Part shown: piece after piece, positions 34,601-45,987 of the stretch | Numbering within the stretch: the stretch's first letter is position 1 | How the letters are laid out: every line of letters starts with the position of its first letter | Source of the DNA: Pleurodeles waltl | Lineage: Eukaryota; Chordata; Amphibia; Caudata; Salamandridae | Length of the DNA stretch: 64,000 nucleotides | Direction: 5' to 3' | NCBI RefSeq assembly: GCF_031143425.1 | Contig: NC_090444.1 | Location: 1,349,064,323-1,349,128,322, forward strand | Notes under the pieces: generated by a model | The model's database searches: none | Told to the model about the DNA's origin: nothing | The model's input: only the letters and a program-made list of their open reading frames with translations | Program-made: the position numbers and the translations under genes

Positions 34601-35152
34601 ATCTATAACACTATAAAGAGTAGACGTTGGGACCATAAGTTCAATTGGTTTCTTGGACAACCTTTTTCAGGCACTGGTTTGAGAATTTTCAATTATGCCT
34701 TGACTCCGCCTAGTGGACTATACATCTCTCATCAGCTGCTATTGGCTGTTTAGATGCATCATTTTACTTGCACTCCAGTGCTTGCATTGAACTGCATGAG
34801 AGTCTACATTACAACCACAGCACTCTCTTACCTCTCCTACTGTTTCCCGACAGTGATTCGCGGTCTAACCTGCTACTGGTGCAGGTGCTAGCACATCAAA
34901 ACTATACCTGTTGTCTTCACAAGTGCTCGTTGTATATGCCACGTCATAGGGCCACACGGTTACAAAGCACTGAATAGCAGCAGAGACGAAAGTTAGGGCA
35001 TATCAGTATTATCCTCCTGCTAACCGGCCAACTACCAAGCTTGTCTCTTCAGGATTGCTTCCATCTTGTGCAGATCAGCACTGTTGGCTTAAAATATATT
35101 TTGATTGATGTTGTGTGAGAACAATTAACTTTTATAGTTGAAATAAGCTTAC
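31614..35152. other. Unrecognised intron with weak hAT-like traces
   Basis: Segments at about 31865-31900 (ACCACTAGTGGGTCATGACC) and 32945-32985 (GGGTGACCAACGCGGGTCC) resemble hAT termini but have no partners. The rest, including a T/C-rich part at 33700-34400, has no recognisable gene. Confidence 0.35.
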
Positions 35153-35252
35153 CCAGAAGCCATGCATACAGTCTCCGGTTCAAAGACATGTCTCTGCGCA
35201 AAACAACGTGGAGAGCTGCCGACAAGATTCTGATCATATCAGGACGAGTTGC
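35153..35252 (-). CDS. dop1a: DOP1 family protein, internal exon (100 bp)
   Basis: Bounded on the minus strand by acceptor TTTAG and donor GTAAGC. It encodes [18 protein letters not shown] then [15 protein letters not shown] plus the first base of a Gly codon completed by the exon at 2790-2681. The [16 protein letters not shown] block is a hallmark of DOP1/Dopey proteins. Starts in phase 0, matching the preceding exon at 35956-35858. The following intron is about 32.4 kb. Confidence 0.88.
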
Positions 35253-35318
35253 CTAAATGTGAGAAAATACCATGGATGAGTAGGCAAATAAAGGGAATGC
35301 TAGATTAGAGAACCTTAC

Positions 35319-35361
35319 TTTGGTTTCAGGAACCGGAGGTTCCGTTTTACTCCCAAAAGAT
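35319..35361 (-). other. Splice-bounded 43-bp segment, possible poison exon
   Basis: On the minus strand it is preceded by TTGTTTACAG and followed by GTAAGG, so it looks like an exon. Its length is not a multiple of three, and both neighbouring DOP1 exons meet in phase 0 without it. Inclusion would therefore shift the frame and introduce stops. Confidence 0.35.
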
Positions 35362-35857
35362 CTGTAAACAATTTATTTTCAGATTAAAATAACAATATGA
35401 TAAAATGTGTACAATCGCAGTGACACACAAGCTGTAATCCTAAAATTGATAAAATTCTCATTATTTCAATTTGTAAACAATACCATATTTAAATGGCCAC
35501 AATAAATACTGCATTCGCTTTCATGTTCTGTGAATTCGATCTGAGCAGAATGAGCTGGTACTGACTTTCTATTGTTATAAAAAAGGTAAAGTAGAGAACT
35601 ATAAAGATGTTTATAGAAATATACTATTATTTTGCTTGGCATGCATATTTCCCGACTCTACATATCAAGATGAAACCGATTCAATATATTTTAATAATAG
35701 GGCGGCATTTCAGCTAGGGAAAAAAAATATAAATTAGTACAAAACTGTACAATGAAAAGATAAATATGGCACTTTCTGACCACATTAATGTATTATAGTT
35801 AACAGAAACATCTTAGAGGCATGGTCATTAGTAAACCCACATGAAATGAATTCTCAC

Positions 35858-35956
35858 CTGACTCATATGGAAGGGGAAGCAGAAAAGAATAAGGTCCAGG
35901 GTGCTCCTCTGTACCAGGACACTGGAATCTTGTACAGACGTACTAACTGCCTCTAC
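35858..35956 (-). CDS. dop1a: DOP1 family protein, internal exon (99 bp)
   Basis: On the minus strand, acceptor TTTCTTGCAG and donor GTGAGA bound 33 complete codons (phase 0/0). They start VEAVSTSVQDSSVLVQRSTL and end FCFPFHMSQ. This continues directly into ATRPDM of the next exon after a 605-bp intron. The region belongs to the helical-repeat part of DOP1. No earlier exon was recognised to the right, so the preceding intron is long or runs out of the window. Confidence 0.85.
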
Positions 35957-36538
35957 CTGCAAGAAACAAGAACCCCGTCAGACAGGAAGACTGCAGGCGC
36001 TTTCATCAAGCATGCTTTAAAGGTTTATAGGGCAGATTCACCTGATAGTTATTGTTGTTTACAATATGTACACAGATCAAAAAATATGTTATACAACACA
36101 ATACGGCTATGACATAAATAAGTTGCTTGAGCAGCTGAAAGCAATACCATGTTATTCCCGCCCTAAAGGTGCCAAGACAACGGTCATGTCCGAAAGCCAC
36201 AACGAAAAGCTGGCACGAGGGCCTTCTGGGACCAGCGCCGGATCACCAAATAGGCAAAGTAGGCACCGGCCTATGGCTCCCACTCCTTTTAGGGGCCACA
36301 CGACAAGAGATCAAAACAACATTGATTTGTTCTTGAATGAAAATTACAATCAAGCTTTCCTAAATTGTTTCCAAAAGACATGAATCAATTCAAAGAAACG
36401 AAAACTTTACATTAAAAACTCTTTAGAGAAAATACTGTATTAATATAATGTACCCTTTAGCAACTCAAAGTACATAAACCATGGACATCAGATTCACATG
36501 ACAGTTTGTCTCTTAAAAGTTTATCTTCTGTCAGTTTG
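35957..36538. other. Intron with a possible DNA-transposon trace
   Basis: At about 36228-36300, 'gcgccggatcaccaaatagg' and 'ggcaccggcctatggctccc' resemble the end of a hAT-type non-autonomous element. No matching opposite end was confirmed. Confidence 0.3.
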
Positions 36539-36561
36539 TAAAAAAAAAAAAAAAAAAAAAA
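36539..36561. repeat. Poly(A) run
   Basis: About 22 consecutive A. It could be the tail of an unrecognised retroposon; no source was identified. Confidence 0.9.
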
Positions 36562-39500
36562 CATTGGGTGCAAAAGTAAGTGTAATGTTTAGTTTTGTGT
36601 AATAAAATTGGTTTATTAAAAAATTTTGGTTCGCAGAATTAAATATGTATTATGAAATAATTTGCGGGGGGCAATATTTCAACTGCCTTAGGGGCCTCAA
36701 CAGGGTTATTTCGGCTCTGTTTGGGACCTAATAAGGGTGCTATTGTGCCCCCTGAAAATTTCAAAAGTGTGCGCGCCATCGTCTTCGTATGATTACAAAA
36801 CCTGAACTAGATCACTGTTATTACGGGCATGGTCACAAAGCACTTATCCTTTTCGCTGATGGCAGCAACCTGAAATAGTCAGTCTGTCGATGATTGACAG
36901 TCTTGTTTTAACACGGGATGCTGCTTTGAATGTATGTGCACATTGCTCAGTGTTTCCAAAAACATCCAAAACCCTAGCTCAGTAGTGTGCGATAAATCTA
37001 TTTTACAAAGCCACAGTCCTTCAAAATTATTTGCTAACCCTGCATGGTGCCTCCAACATGTCACCTTCCTATGGCAGCACATCTTGGAAAATATTATAAT
37101 CTGTTGGTACATGTGTGGGGCTCCATGTTGGTTGTATAGCTGACTAAAACTCCAGACATTATACCATGCTGAAGTCAAAACAGTGTTATGTGGACTAACT
37201 GTGGTTGTGGTTATGTTACATTGTCATTGCACTCATTTACAATTAAAAAAGGTAATAGTAACTAGAATCAAGGTATTATGTACATTTTACCAATATAAAG
37301 AATTTAGCAATGATCACTTTCCTCTGAGCATTTTTCTAAGTTGGTACTATTTGCAATAAACTTGATTCACAAGTGAATTTGTGTATTTAATTTCATCTAG
37401 ATGTACAAATCCTTTAAGGATTTCAAGTTTTCATTCCAGATTCTCAGTCTCAGAAATGGTGTGAACGTGCTCTCTCAAATGGGATTCACCAGAGCAGGTA
37501 TTTTTGCCAGTGTGGCCGACATTTTGTGTTGGCAAATCCTCTCTTAAGGGCAGGGTTTGTGGCTGCCCTAGGTAATTCCACCTACAGAGATTGGTACACA
37601 CCCACAAATTCAGAACTTTGAGGATATTTAACAAACATTTGCAGGTAAATTCCTTTCCCGAAAATGGTAGGGGATTTATGCCTAAATTACGGGTTTAATT
37701 CAGTTTGCAGGGTTTGAAAGAAGTTGGATGGAGTGTATTGAAGAAAGTTTTCTCCACAAGCAAAAATAATTCCATAAGGGAAACTTTTAACAAAAGTTGG
37801 TGAGCACAAATGTACTTTAGTATTAAATGTACACGGGTACAGACCTTAATGCGTAAAAGGCTACACCTTTGAGTACTCTAGTGACTGATGCAGCTGTAGA
37901 TTCCCAGGGCATTGCCTAACATTTCCCTCAAAGGTCCCACTATTATTGGGTCATCACGTCACAGGGCCTTGGGAATCTCGGGAACTGATAATTCCAGGCC
38001 TAAAACACTGGACCCACAGGCATGTGAGCATTTGCTACGCCCAGTACCCAGCTGCCCTCATGCAAACGAAAGTCTGCACTCCTGCCCCGGGCCAAGTAAA
38101 ATAGTCCTGCAACTAAAATGTGTGCAGATTTGGGGGCCCGTTAGTTCTCACAAATATGGAAAACCATGTGGCACTGAACAATATATTCCCTTGTCTGTGT
38201 TATATTCTCCATTCAAGGAAACATAAGTGGTAATCTTCTTTAACTCTCAGGGATATACCATTGAGAATCGTCAATTTCAGCTCCAGTATCTCCACACAGA
38301 GTCAACACGACTAGCAAAGAGGACTGATGAGTTTTGTGAATTTGCCTTTTGATTGTATAAACACTGTATTGGGACAGGGATGACCCTGCATGCTACACAG
38401 GCACTGTAACATTACATGAAATTGGTATTTTAATGTTTTGTTTGTCCCTGCAACTGCACTAATCTAGCTTGTGCCCACAAGCCTAGACCTGTTCATAGTA
38501 ACAGGCAGTCGGGAACCTGGCCTGTAACTTGGAGGAGTGCATCACATGTGTCTTCAGAGCTGACATATTAGGATCATCCATGTCCTCAGTTAGTCACATT
38601 AAGCGGTGGGAGCTGCATACAGAGGTTTGTGAGCTTCTGTGCGACTATGGCTGGTGTCTGCATAACAGACATCACAGCATTTCAAAAGTGAGGGGACATT
38701 ACCTGATGTCTCCAGTTTCTGCTGGAGGAGCAGGTGGGTTTGCCTACAGCCTAAAGGCCTGCCTGCTTGCTCTGATCAGAGAGGGAAGGAGAGTGCTTGG
38801 CCCTGGAGGGGGAGTAGAGACAGTCCAGGAGTAAAGCCTTGCATGTTCCAGATGTGACAATTATCCAGATGCTAACTGCTGGTGCGATCAAACCCAAGAG
38901 CCAGCCTGTGACACGAGTGGGCTCTTAGCCTCCCCATGCGCTTTCCACTGCAAAGAGTGCAAAAACATTCAGATGAAAGCAGCATTGTGTTGTATGCCTA
39001 ATGTACATACTGCTAGGCAAGAGGAGCCATCGTTACAGGTGTTGTAGAAGCCCAACACCCCACATGGAGGCCGGAACTGCTGCAGATAAACACTCGTTTT
39101 AATTTCGACCCAGAGGCTCCAACTGCCAAGGATGAGGATCAATCTGCATCCCCCTGAAAAGCTGCAACTGGCAAACACATGGCACCGCAGTGCAGACCTG
39201 CTGTGCTTATCCCAACCAGCAGTCTAAGCCCTCGGTGAGGCCACCACCATGGTCTCCCTGAAGTAGCAGGAATGGGTTTGAGGAACATACCCTCCAGGAC
39301 CACACCTGCACCAAGAAGGTGAAGGAAAACTTAGTTGTGAGAAGCCTAAAGGACAGACTGCACAGAGGTACATCTGCAATAGGAATACCAGATGTCTGCA
39401 CATGTGACTTCTTTGTGGCAAGAACTGTTGAACGTATGTACTCATTATCCATTGGGGTAAACAAGCGTGCATTTATGAGCACTTGTGCCTAATAAATGAG

Positions 39501-39589
39501 AGAACTAGAATGGGGAAAGGGCACTGAGGGGGGTGTAGTGCTTCACTGAGAATTGTAGCGGAGTTTGCAACCCTATAATTGTATACTAA
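36562..39589. other. Unrecognised intronic sequence
   Basis: No exon of DOP1 or other gene and no clear repeat family was recognised. Short ORFs show no domains. Confidence 0.4.
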
Positions 39590-42500
39590 TCAATCAAGTC
39601 ATATATTTTTTATTCTATCACTTAAAAGCAGATCATGAAAGTTACAACATAACACATAGATTCATAAATTACAATAGAGATAAAAATATATTTTAAAAAA
39701 AATCTGAATAACATTCAAAAATGTAAACATGATAAAATAAATCAGTTGTCAGACATTAAAAACTCTAAAACGACGTATTAAAACATCATTACATTGAGTG
39801 ATCGTAATGCACAGTTTAAAAAGGAGGCTACAGCTGTACATCCATTGAGGCAATCTAAGTGTTGCACATAAATCAGGGCCACTCTTCATTTACTGAATTT
39901 ATATTTACGTAACACGGGCAATAAATATTATTTTGTAAAGGGAAGATAGCATTTGCAAAAGAAAAGAAAATACAACAATTTTGGGAGATACTTCATCACA
40001 TGGGCATATACATATATCAAAAGACGCAAATTGTTCTTTCTTGAAACAAAGTAATCACCTAATTGAATCTAATCTAAACAGGGACAACAGCGTACATTCC
40101 CAGGTACCCGAAACCAGGCTCAAATAATGTGCCACCTCCGACTTGGTTTGTATGAGCCAATATTCCCTAACTGAGGGCTTCAATAATTTTCTACTCTCCC
40201 TTTGGGCCCTTACATGAGATGGAAAACACTCCCTGACACACCCTCTGCCCTCCTTACATATACCAGTTGACTCCTCGAAGACAGAAGGACAGCAAAGAGC
40301 ATGAGTTGTCTCCCTAATGTACTTGAGCCAGGGAATTCTGTTCCCATACGAACAGGAAAGATAACCCAGAATAATCTTTCTAATTAGGCTAGCTTGCTCA
40401 TTGTACCAAACTGAGCACCAAAGGAGCAAGGTTGATCTGATCCCTGACGTACTCCATGCCCAATTCCTGATGGATGGCAAAGTGTGACACTGACAAAATA
40501 ATCCCCAATATACGCCAGCACACTCTATTTTCATCACTTTGGATACTACTCACTACCCATAACCCTATATCCCACCACACAGGACAAAATAGGGAGACAC
40601 TTTCTCCTATAGATCTTGAGTATAGGGTGTATGGACTTTTTCCAATATAGAGAAAGCGAGAGAGAAAATTGAGCCAACAACCTGCAAAAAAGCATTTTTT
40701 TCTGTCGCTAACAAATGGTGTCCAAGTTCACACACTATCACACAGCAGGCCAAGATATGGGAACTGACTCACTTTCTCAATAGTCCTGCCCCAATACTCA
40801 TTTACTGTTTTTTAACATATTTGGGGCCACAAACCATAATAAAGATTTTTGACAGGTTGGTTTCCAGGTTCAGCTGCTTCATAAACAAGGCAAATGTGGA
40901 GATCAACAAATTTAGGCCATTAACCATCCTGGCAAGCAACACAGCATCATCTGCGTACAGAAGTACAGGACAAGGATTTTTTTTTTTTTTTTTTTTAATC
41001 AAAGGGACGCCTACCCTAGATTCACAAGGGCAGTTACCAGACCATTTAAATAGAGTAAAAACAGGATGGGTGCCAGCACACAACCCAGACGAGATCCCTG
41101 TTTAACTGAAAAGGAAGCAGAACACTCTCCTCCATCCCATACCTCACAGAAGCGACCAGGTCGAGGTGGGCGCACCACCGCAAAGTCACAAAGTCCTCGA
41201 GACCCAAGGTGGTTGAAATATCCCAAAGTTCGGATCTATTTACACAATCAAAGGCACTTGATAAATGCTAGGTGAAGTGAACTACACTTAGCAAACTTAG
41301 ACATTAAGAGGTGCAAATGTAGGCACTGTTCAATGATTCATAGTCATTTTCTAAAACCATATTGAACCTGTGAGAGAATTTTCTTCTCCGATGACCAAAG
41401 GAGCAACCTGTCCATTACCATTCGCCCAATGGTTTTAACAGTAGAATCGAGGAAAGAGATTGGGTGGTAGCACTTTGGATCCTGTGCATTTACCTTTTTA
41501 AAAAAGGGCACAATTTTAGATGAGCACCAAGAAGATGGGATACCAACCTTACAAGCAGAATGTATGATATTTGTAAGCAGGGAGGACCCGAACCCTGGAT
41601 TATCCTTATATATGTCCATGGGGATCCCATTGGGTCAAGGTGCCTTTTTGGAAGGACTATTAAGAATGGCATCATAGACCTCCTCAGAGGAGATTTGATT
41701 ATTCAGAGGCAAAACACAACTATCAATCCCTTTCTCCTGGGTGCAGTCACTGGTACAATACATTTTACTAAAATGGCATATCCATTACCCAGGACCTATA
41801 CGAATGCTGACTTTGTTAGATATGGAGCCCAGGAAAAGACCAGCACATACTACCTTCTAGAAAGGCTGGGAATCTTTAACTTGGCAGGCACACACCAATA
41901 TTTCCCACTTCCCAACCTTCAGGTTGAGCCTTTCTCTTTTTTAGCTGCTGCGTATAAGCTTTACTCTAGGCACTTACTGCTTTCCTATCTCTGGAAGTGG
42001 GCTTCAACTCCCTTCTCAGGGTATTATTTGCTCCCTAAATGCCTTATCAAACCAGGATTTATTTTGGTTTGATCTACTGACTATGAGCCTTGTGAGCAAA
42101 TCCCTGTTAGAAGAGTTTAATTCTGCGAAGCTGCTCAATGTAGCAGCAGGGCCAGCTTTCTCTGATAGGCAAGAATTAATCAGGCCCTGGCACCCCTCTA
42201 TGATTTACGCATAATTATTGACATATTTACAGAGTGCCAGACTAATCTACGCCCTGCATCTTTTGTGGAGATACGCTGCTTATATCAGCTGTAAGCTTTG
42301 GCCTTTTTCTTGGGGATCTTTATTGTACGAGGTATGACGTTGTGATCACTGTATATGGTAGGAAGAACATCCCTTTTAAAGATGGATGAATGCATGCTTC
42401 TAGATATAAAAATATAATCAATTACAGAGCAGGACCCTCTACCCTTATGTGCTGGAACTGTAGAAGAAATGGAATTAGTAACAACACTCTGTAGATCATG

Positions 42501-43500
42501 TGTCGCCAGCTGAGTAAGTAAAAGGCACCAGCTAGATTCCATATCTGCCTCCAAACGACACCCACAGAAGTAAGGAGAAAAAGTTGAAGATGACAGTGTT
42601 GATAAAGTACCCAGCTTTGCGTTAAAATCACCAAGCAGCAGTAAATTAAATGATAAGCCCAAGCACGAGCTCCTATTTGCTACTTTGTCTACAAAATCAA
42701 ATAAACAACAGAAGTTCTGATTGTTCTTAACTGAAAAATCTGTTATATAATTTATTAAAACCAAGCCAAAATTTAGACAGCACCTCAAATCAAAAGCATG
42801 TACATTATCCTCCTCCCAATGTAACTTCTGTGTATTACAGCCAATGGCAACTTTGTACCAGGTGGCCAGTCCCCCCCTTAGGCCAACTAGAGGATGAGAG
42901 GGAGGCTGGAAGATTATAACATGTATACCGATAAAAAATACATCAACCTGTGCCCAGGTCTCTTGTAGTAATAATGTGTCAAAGTTATTAGTGAATGCAC
43001 ACCAGTCTTCAATCTGCAGCTTGGAGGCTAAATCTGTGACATACCAAAACAATAGTTTCACATTTGCATTAAAGTGAAGGGCTTGCAGATAGAAATGTAG
43101 TATTTGGTTTCGATGTAAAACTAAATTACTTTCTTTACTAACACAAGCACCAGGCTGGACAATATGTTGTTGTGTCTATTGGCTGACTGTTGTGCTCTTA
43201 GCTCTTGTCCCCCCACACTACTTCCCTTAGAAACATCTGACTGCTTGCACCTGCTACCCTGAGAGTCATGTGTGGAAAAGAGAGTACTCAGCGCGGTTTG
43301 CACAGCCATAATAGAAATGAGCCAAGGGCACAATCGTCAAACAATGCCAGCCACCACTGCTGTAATGAGTTTCATTATAGTGAAGAGACTGCTGAATTTG
43401 GGCGTCAGCACCTCTGAGCGTAGGGGATTGAGTCTGATCCTGCGCTGTGTGACAGCTGTCAGCCTAACCCTTCCGGCCAATTAGCAGCACCTCAAGAGTA
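39590..43500 (-). mobile_element. Non-LTR retrotransposon, minus strand, degenerate
   Basis: Apurinic-type endonuclease (43061-42285) has the catalytic blocks LLLQETW, LLLGDFNAKLG, VIDYIFIS and YSDHNVI. Reverse transcriptase pieces follow in order: YHPISFLDSTVKTIGRMVMD and QVQYGFRK (41619-41344), GCVLAPILFLLYLNGL (about 41060), and LLYADDAVLLARM with an intact YADD at 40957-40946. A run of about 17 T at 40978-40996 breaks the frame, and other frameshifts occur. A 3' segment at 40537-40055 continues the ORF. The clade is within the jockey/CR1/L2 range. The 5' boundary near 43500 and the 3' boundary near 39590 are approximate. Confidence 0.85.
42285..43061 (-). CDS. LINE endonuclease domain ORF (258 aa)
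   Basis: Uninterrupted reading frame covering the whole endonuclease of the minus-strand LINE. Catalytic-type Glu (LQETW), Asp/Asn (GDFN), Asp (IDYIF) and Asp-His (SDH) are all present in order. The enzyme nicks target DNA to prime reverse transcription. The downstream reverse transcriptase is out of frame, so the element is not active as read. Confidence 0.8.
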   Translation of the reverse strand: MKLLFWYVTDLASKLQIEDWCAFTNNFDTLLLQETWAQVDVFFIGIHVIIFQPPSHPLVGLRGGLATWYKVAIGCNTQKLHWEEDNVHAFDLRCCLNFGLVLINYITDFSVKNNQNFCCLFDFVDKVANRSSCLGLSFNLLLLGDFNAKLGTLSTLSSSTFSPYFCGCRLEADMESSWCLLLTQLATHDLQSVVTNSISSTVPAHKGRGSCSVIDYIFISRSMHSSIFKRDVLPTIYSDHNVIPRTIKIPKKKAKAYS

Positions 43501-44780
43501 GCCAAGAGTAAAGTGACTTTTGGCAGCCCTTTGCTTGACATTTAGATTTCTCAGGGAAATTGAGGTGGAACAGATCTTACCCCTTTCTCTCAGTCACATG
43601 TCTCACACATACAAAGGCAAAACAGAAGCAGGACTAGGTCCACTAAGTTTTATTGAATCAACTGCATTCTACTTAAAAAGGCATGTATTAAGATTATAAG
43701 GATGACAAAACATAATAAAAGCAAGGCAGTGGCAAAAAGTGAAACAGGAAAGGTCCCACCATAAAGTCACAACAATGGTTCTAGAATCCCTACCTGCACT
43801 ACTAAGGTTCTATACAACAGCATGGCAGTGTAAGTCCTAATGTGCCATCAGGCCCTTCGGGAGCACCCCATCCCCCATAACTGTGATTGTAGGTAAATAA
43901 GAGGTCTGTTGGTCTACTGGGAATTCTCCCACATGGAGGGAGATACTGCATCAGGTCTCAGCAGAAACTGCAAAGGCGACGTGCAGTGTAAGATGGCAAC
44001 TGGTTGGAATTCCACTCCATCGGATAGGGGGCAGTGAAGTGTTTTATAATAAAACATCTGGTGTTCTGAGAAAACTGCCATTACGTAACAACATGTATAT
44101 TTCTGTATATAAGAGTTGGGAACATGATGAACGCTTTGTACTGGCAATAATTTGTAACTTATCACATGCAACCTTGAATGAGGCACAGAATGAAAATGGC
44201 GTGTGGAGAAAAGAATAACAGAAGTCTGTGTAAAAGGACAAGCTGATAAAATAATAAAAACATCTCCACTAAAATAAAGCTTCTGCTAAAATAATAGAGG
44301 AATAAAAAATGCATGCCTCGGGGTCAAAGAGCACCAGCTGCAGGCCTAAGCTGAAATAAAGTGTCTGTGTAAGAGCTAAAGCAACCTCACAACACCACGG
44401 TTGTGGCCCACTTGACAGGGTCTGTTCTGTAACCGTCCAAACAAGGCCTGACACACTACTACAAGGTGATATTTTCCAATATGCCGCAACTATGACTTCT
44501 TGTAAGGGTGACTGCAAACAAAAATATTGCTAGAGACAATTCTACAGCTAAGTTGCCACAAATAGACTTATTCTTTCGAACTACACAACACTAACAGTTC
44601 TCTACCACAAAAGCTGATAGTGATCATACGACTTGTGATAGCAAACACTGGGCAACTGTGCAGGTGTGCACACTCTTCACTTACAAAAGAACACAAAGCA
44701 CAAACATAGTTCTGAGCAAAGTGGCACAACGTGAAGAAATGGCAAGTGAACACAGCCTGTCTATTAATTTACCAAGAAGA
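43501..44780. other. Unrecognised sequence between LINE and DIRS
   Basis: No gene or repeat family was recognised between the minus-strand LINE and the DIRS terminal region. Confidence 0.4.
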
Positions 44781-45583
44781 GCAACTTACTTACCTACGGT
44801 AATGCCTTATTTGGTAACACAGTATCGAGCCACAGATTCCTTACCTTTGAATTTTCCCAGGCAGCAGACTATATCCGCAACATTTTTGTGAGCACTAACC
44901 CTGAGTGCTGGTAGGTGCTGTCGATCCGCTCCATACGTCAGTGTCTTCCGCGCTGGAAGTGACCTCCACATCACCTATATAGGCGCCACCTCGGCAAGCT
45001 GACGCCAGTTACATTTCACGACTTTCCACACCAGGAGCACGAAGCCATGAAGTGCACTGACACTGGTGTGTCCAAAATAGGGCCTTGAAAGGGATCATTC
45101 CTAACCTCAGAAATCTGTCAGCAGAGAGGGGAGGATGAGAGGGGTGGTAGGGAATATGGTGCTAGATATGGGCTATACAAGATAAGGCGTTACGGAAGGT
45201 AAATAACTTGTTTATCTGATAGAGACTTCTAACCGCTGATTCCTTACCTTAATATAGATACCCAAGCAATAACCTCTCCGGTCATGGGACTGATGACAAA
45301 TTTAAAATAGGAAGTCCTGTAGGAGTGAACGGATGAAATGCCCGTCCCTGCGGACTTGACTGTCCAGGCAGCAATGTTTGGCAAACTTGTGAAGGGAAGC
45401 CCACGTTGCTGCTTGGCAGATGTCCAGGACCCGGACTCCACATCCTAACGCAGTGGTCACAGCTTTGACTCTGGTGGAATGAGCTCACAAGACCTCAAGG
45501 GGTTGCTCTTTGGCAGAGAGATGGTTAGTTTCTGCACCACCGAACTTTCTTTGCCCCAACAGACCCTACAAAGCATTGGTTGT

Positions 45584-45987
45584 TTACCCAAAACTCCCTT
45601 GTGTTGTCAAGGTAGAATGACAACGCTCTTTTTGGGTCCAGACACTGCGGTCGCTCCTCTTCTTTATTGAGCTGTGGAGGAGCGTAAAAAGGGGCAAGGT
45701 GACATAATGGAACACATGAAATGGTGTCACCACGTTCAGTAGGAAAGCGGTCCTAGTGCAATGCACCAGTTTGTCTGGTAAAACAGACAAGTTTGAAGGC
45801 TTGGATGACAAAACCTGCAGCTCACTCACCCTTTGGGCAGATGTAATAGCCATGAGAAATGCAGTTTTGATTGTGAGCAGCCGGAGGGAACAATTATGAA
45901 GAGGCTCAACAGGACCACACATCAAGAATGTGAGGACCAAATTAAGGTCCCACTGAGGCATAATAAAAGGAGAAGGGGGAAACATAT
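45584..45987 (-). pseudogene. DIRS tyrosine recombinase, C-terminal part
   Basis: Encodes FPPSPFIMPQWDLNLVLTFL and then AITSAQRVSELQ, the region around the catalytic Arg of DIRS recombinases. It is separated from its N-terminal half (48479-47933) by the solo LTR. Removing the LTR and one target copy joins the two parts in frame. Confidence 0.8.

Noticed and set aside
33600..34750. Plus-strand ORFs of 67-144 aa
   Set aside because: Pyrimidine-rich sequence giving Ser/Phe/Leu-rich translations. No domain and no splice context.
35319..35361. Constitutive DOP1 exon
   Set aside because: 43 bp would break the frame between two exons that already join in phase 0. Kept only as a possible poison exon.
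36228..36790. Complete hAT-type element
   Set aside because: The left part resembles a hAT end, but the C-rich segment at 36660-36780 is not its inverted repeat and no duplication was found.
40821..41275. Plus-strand ORFs opposite the LINE
   Set aside because: Antisense shadows of the minus-strand reverse transcriptase.
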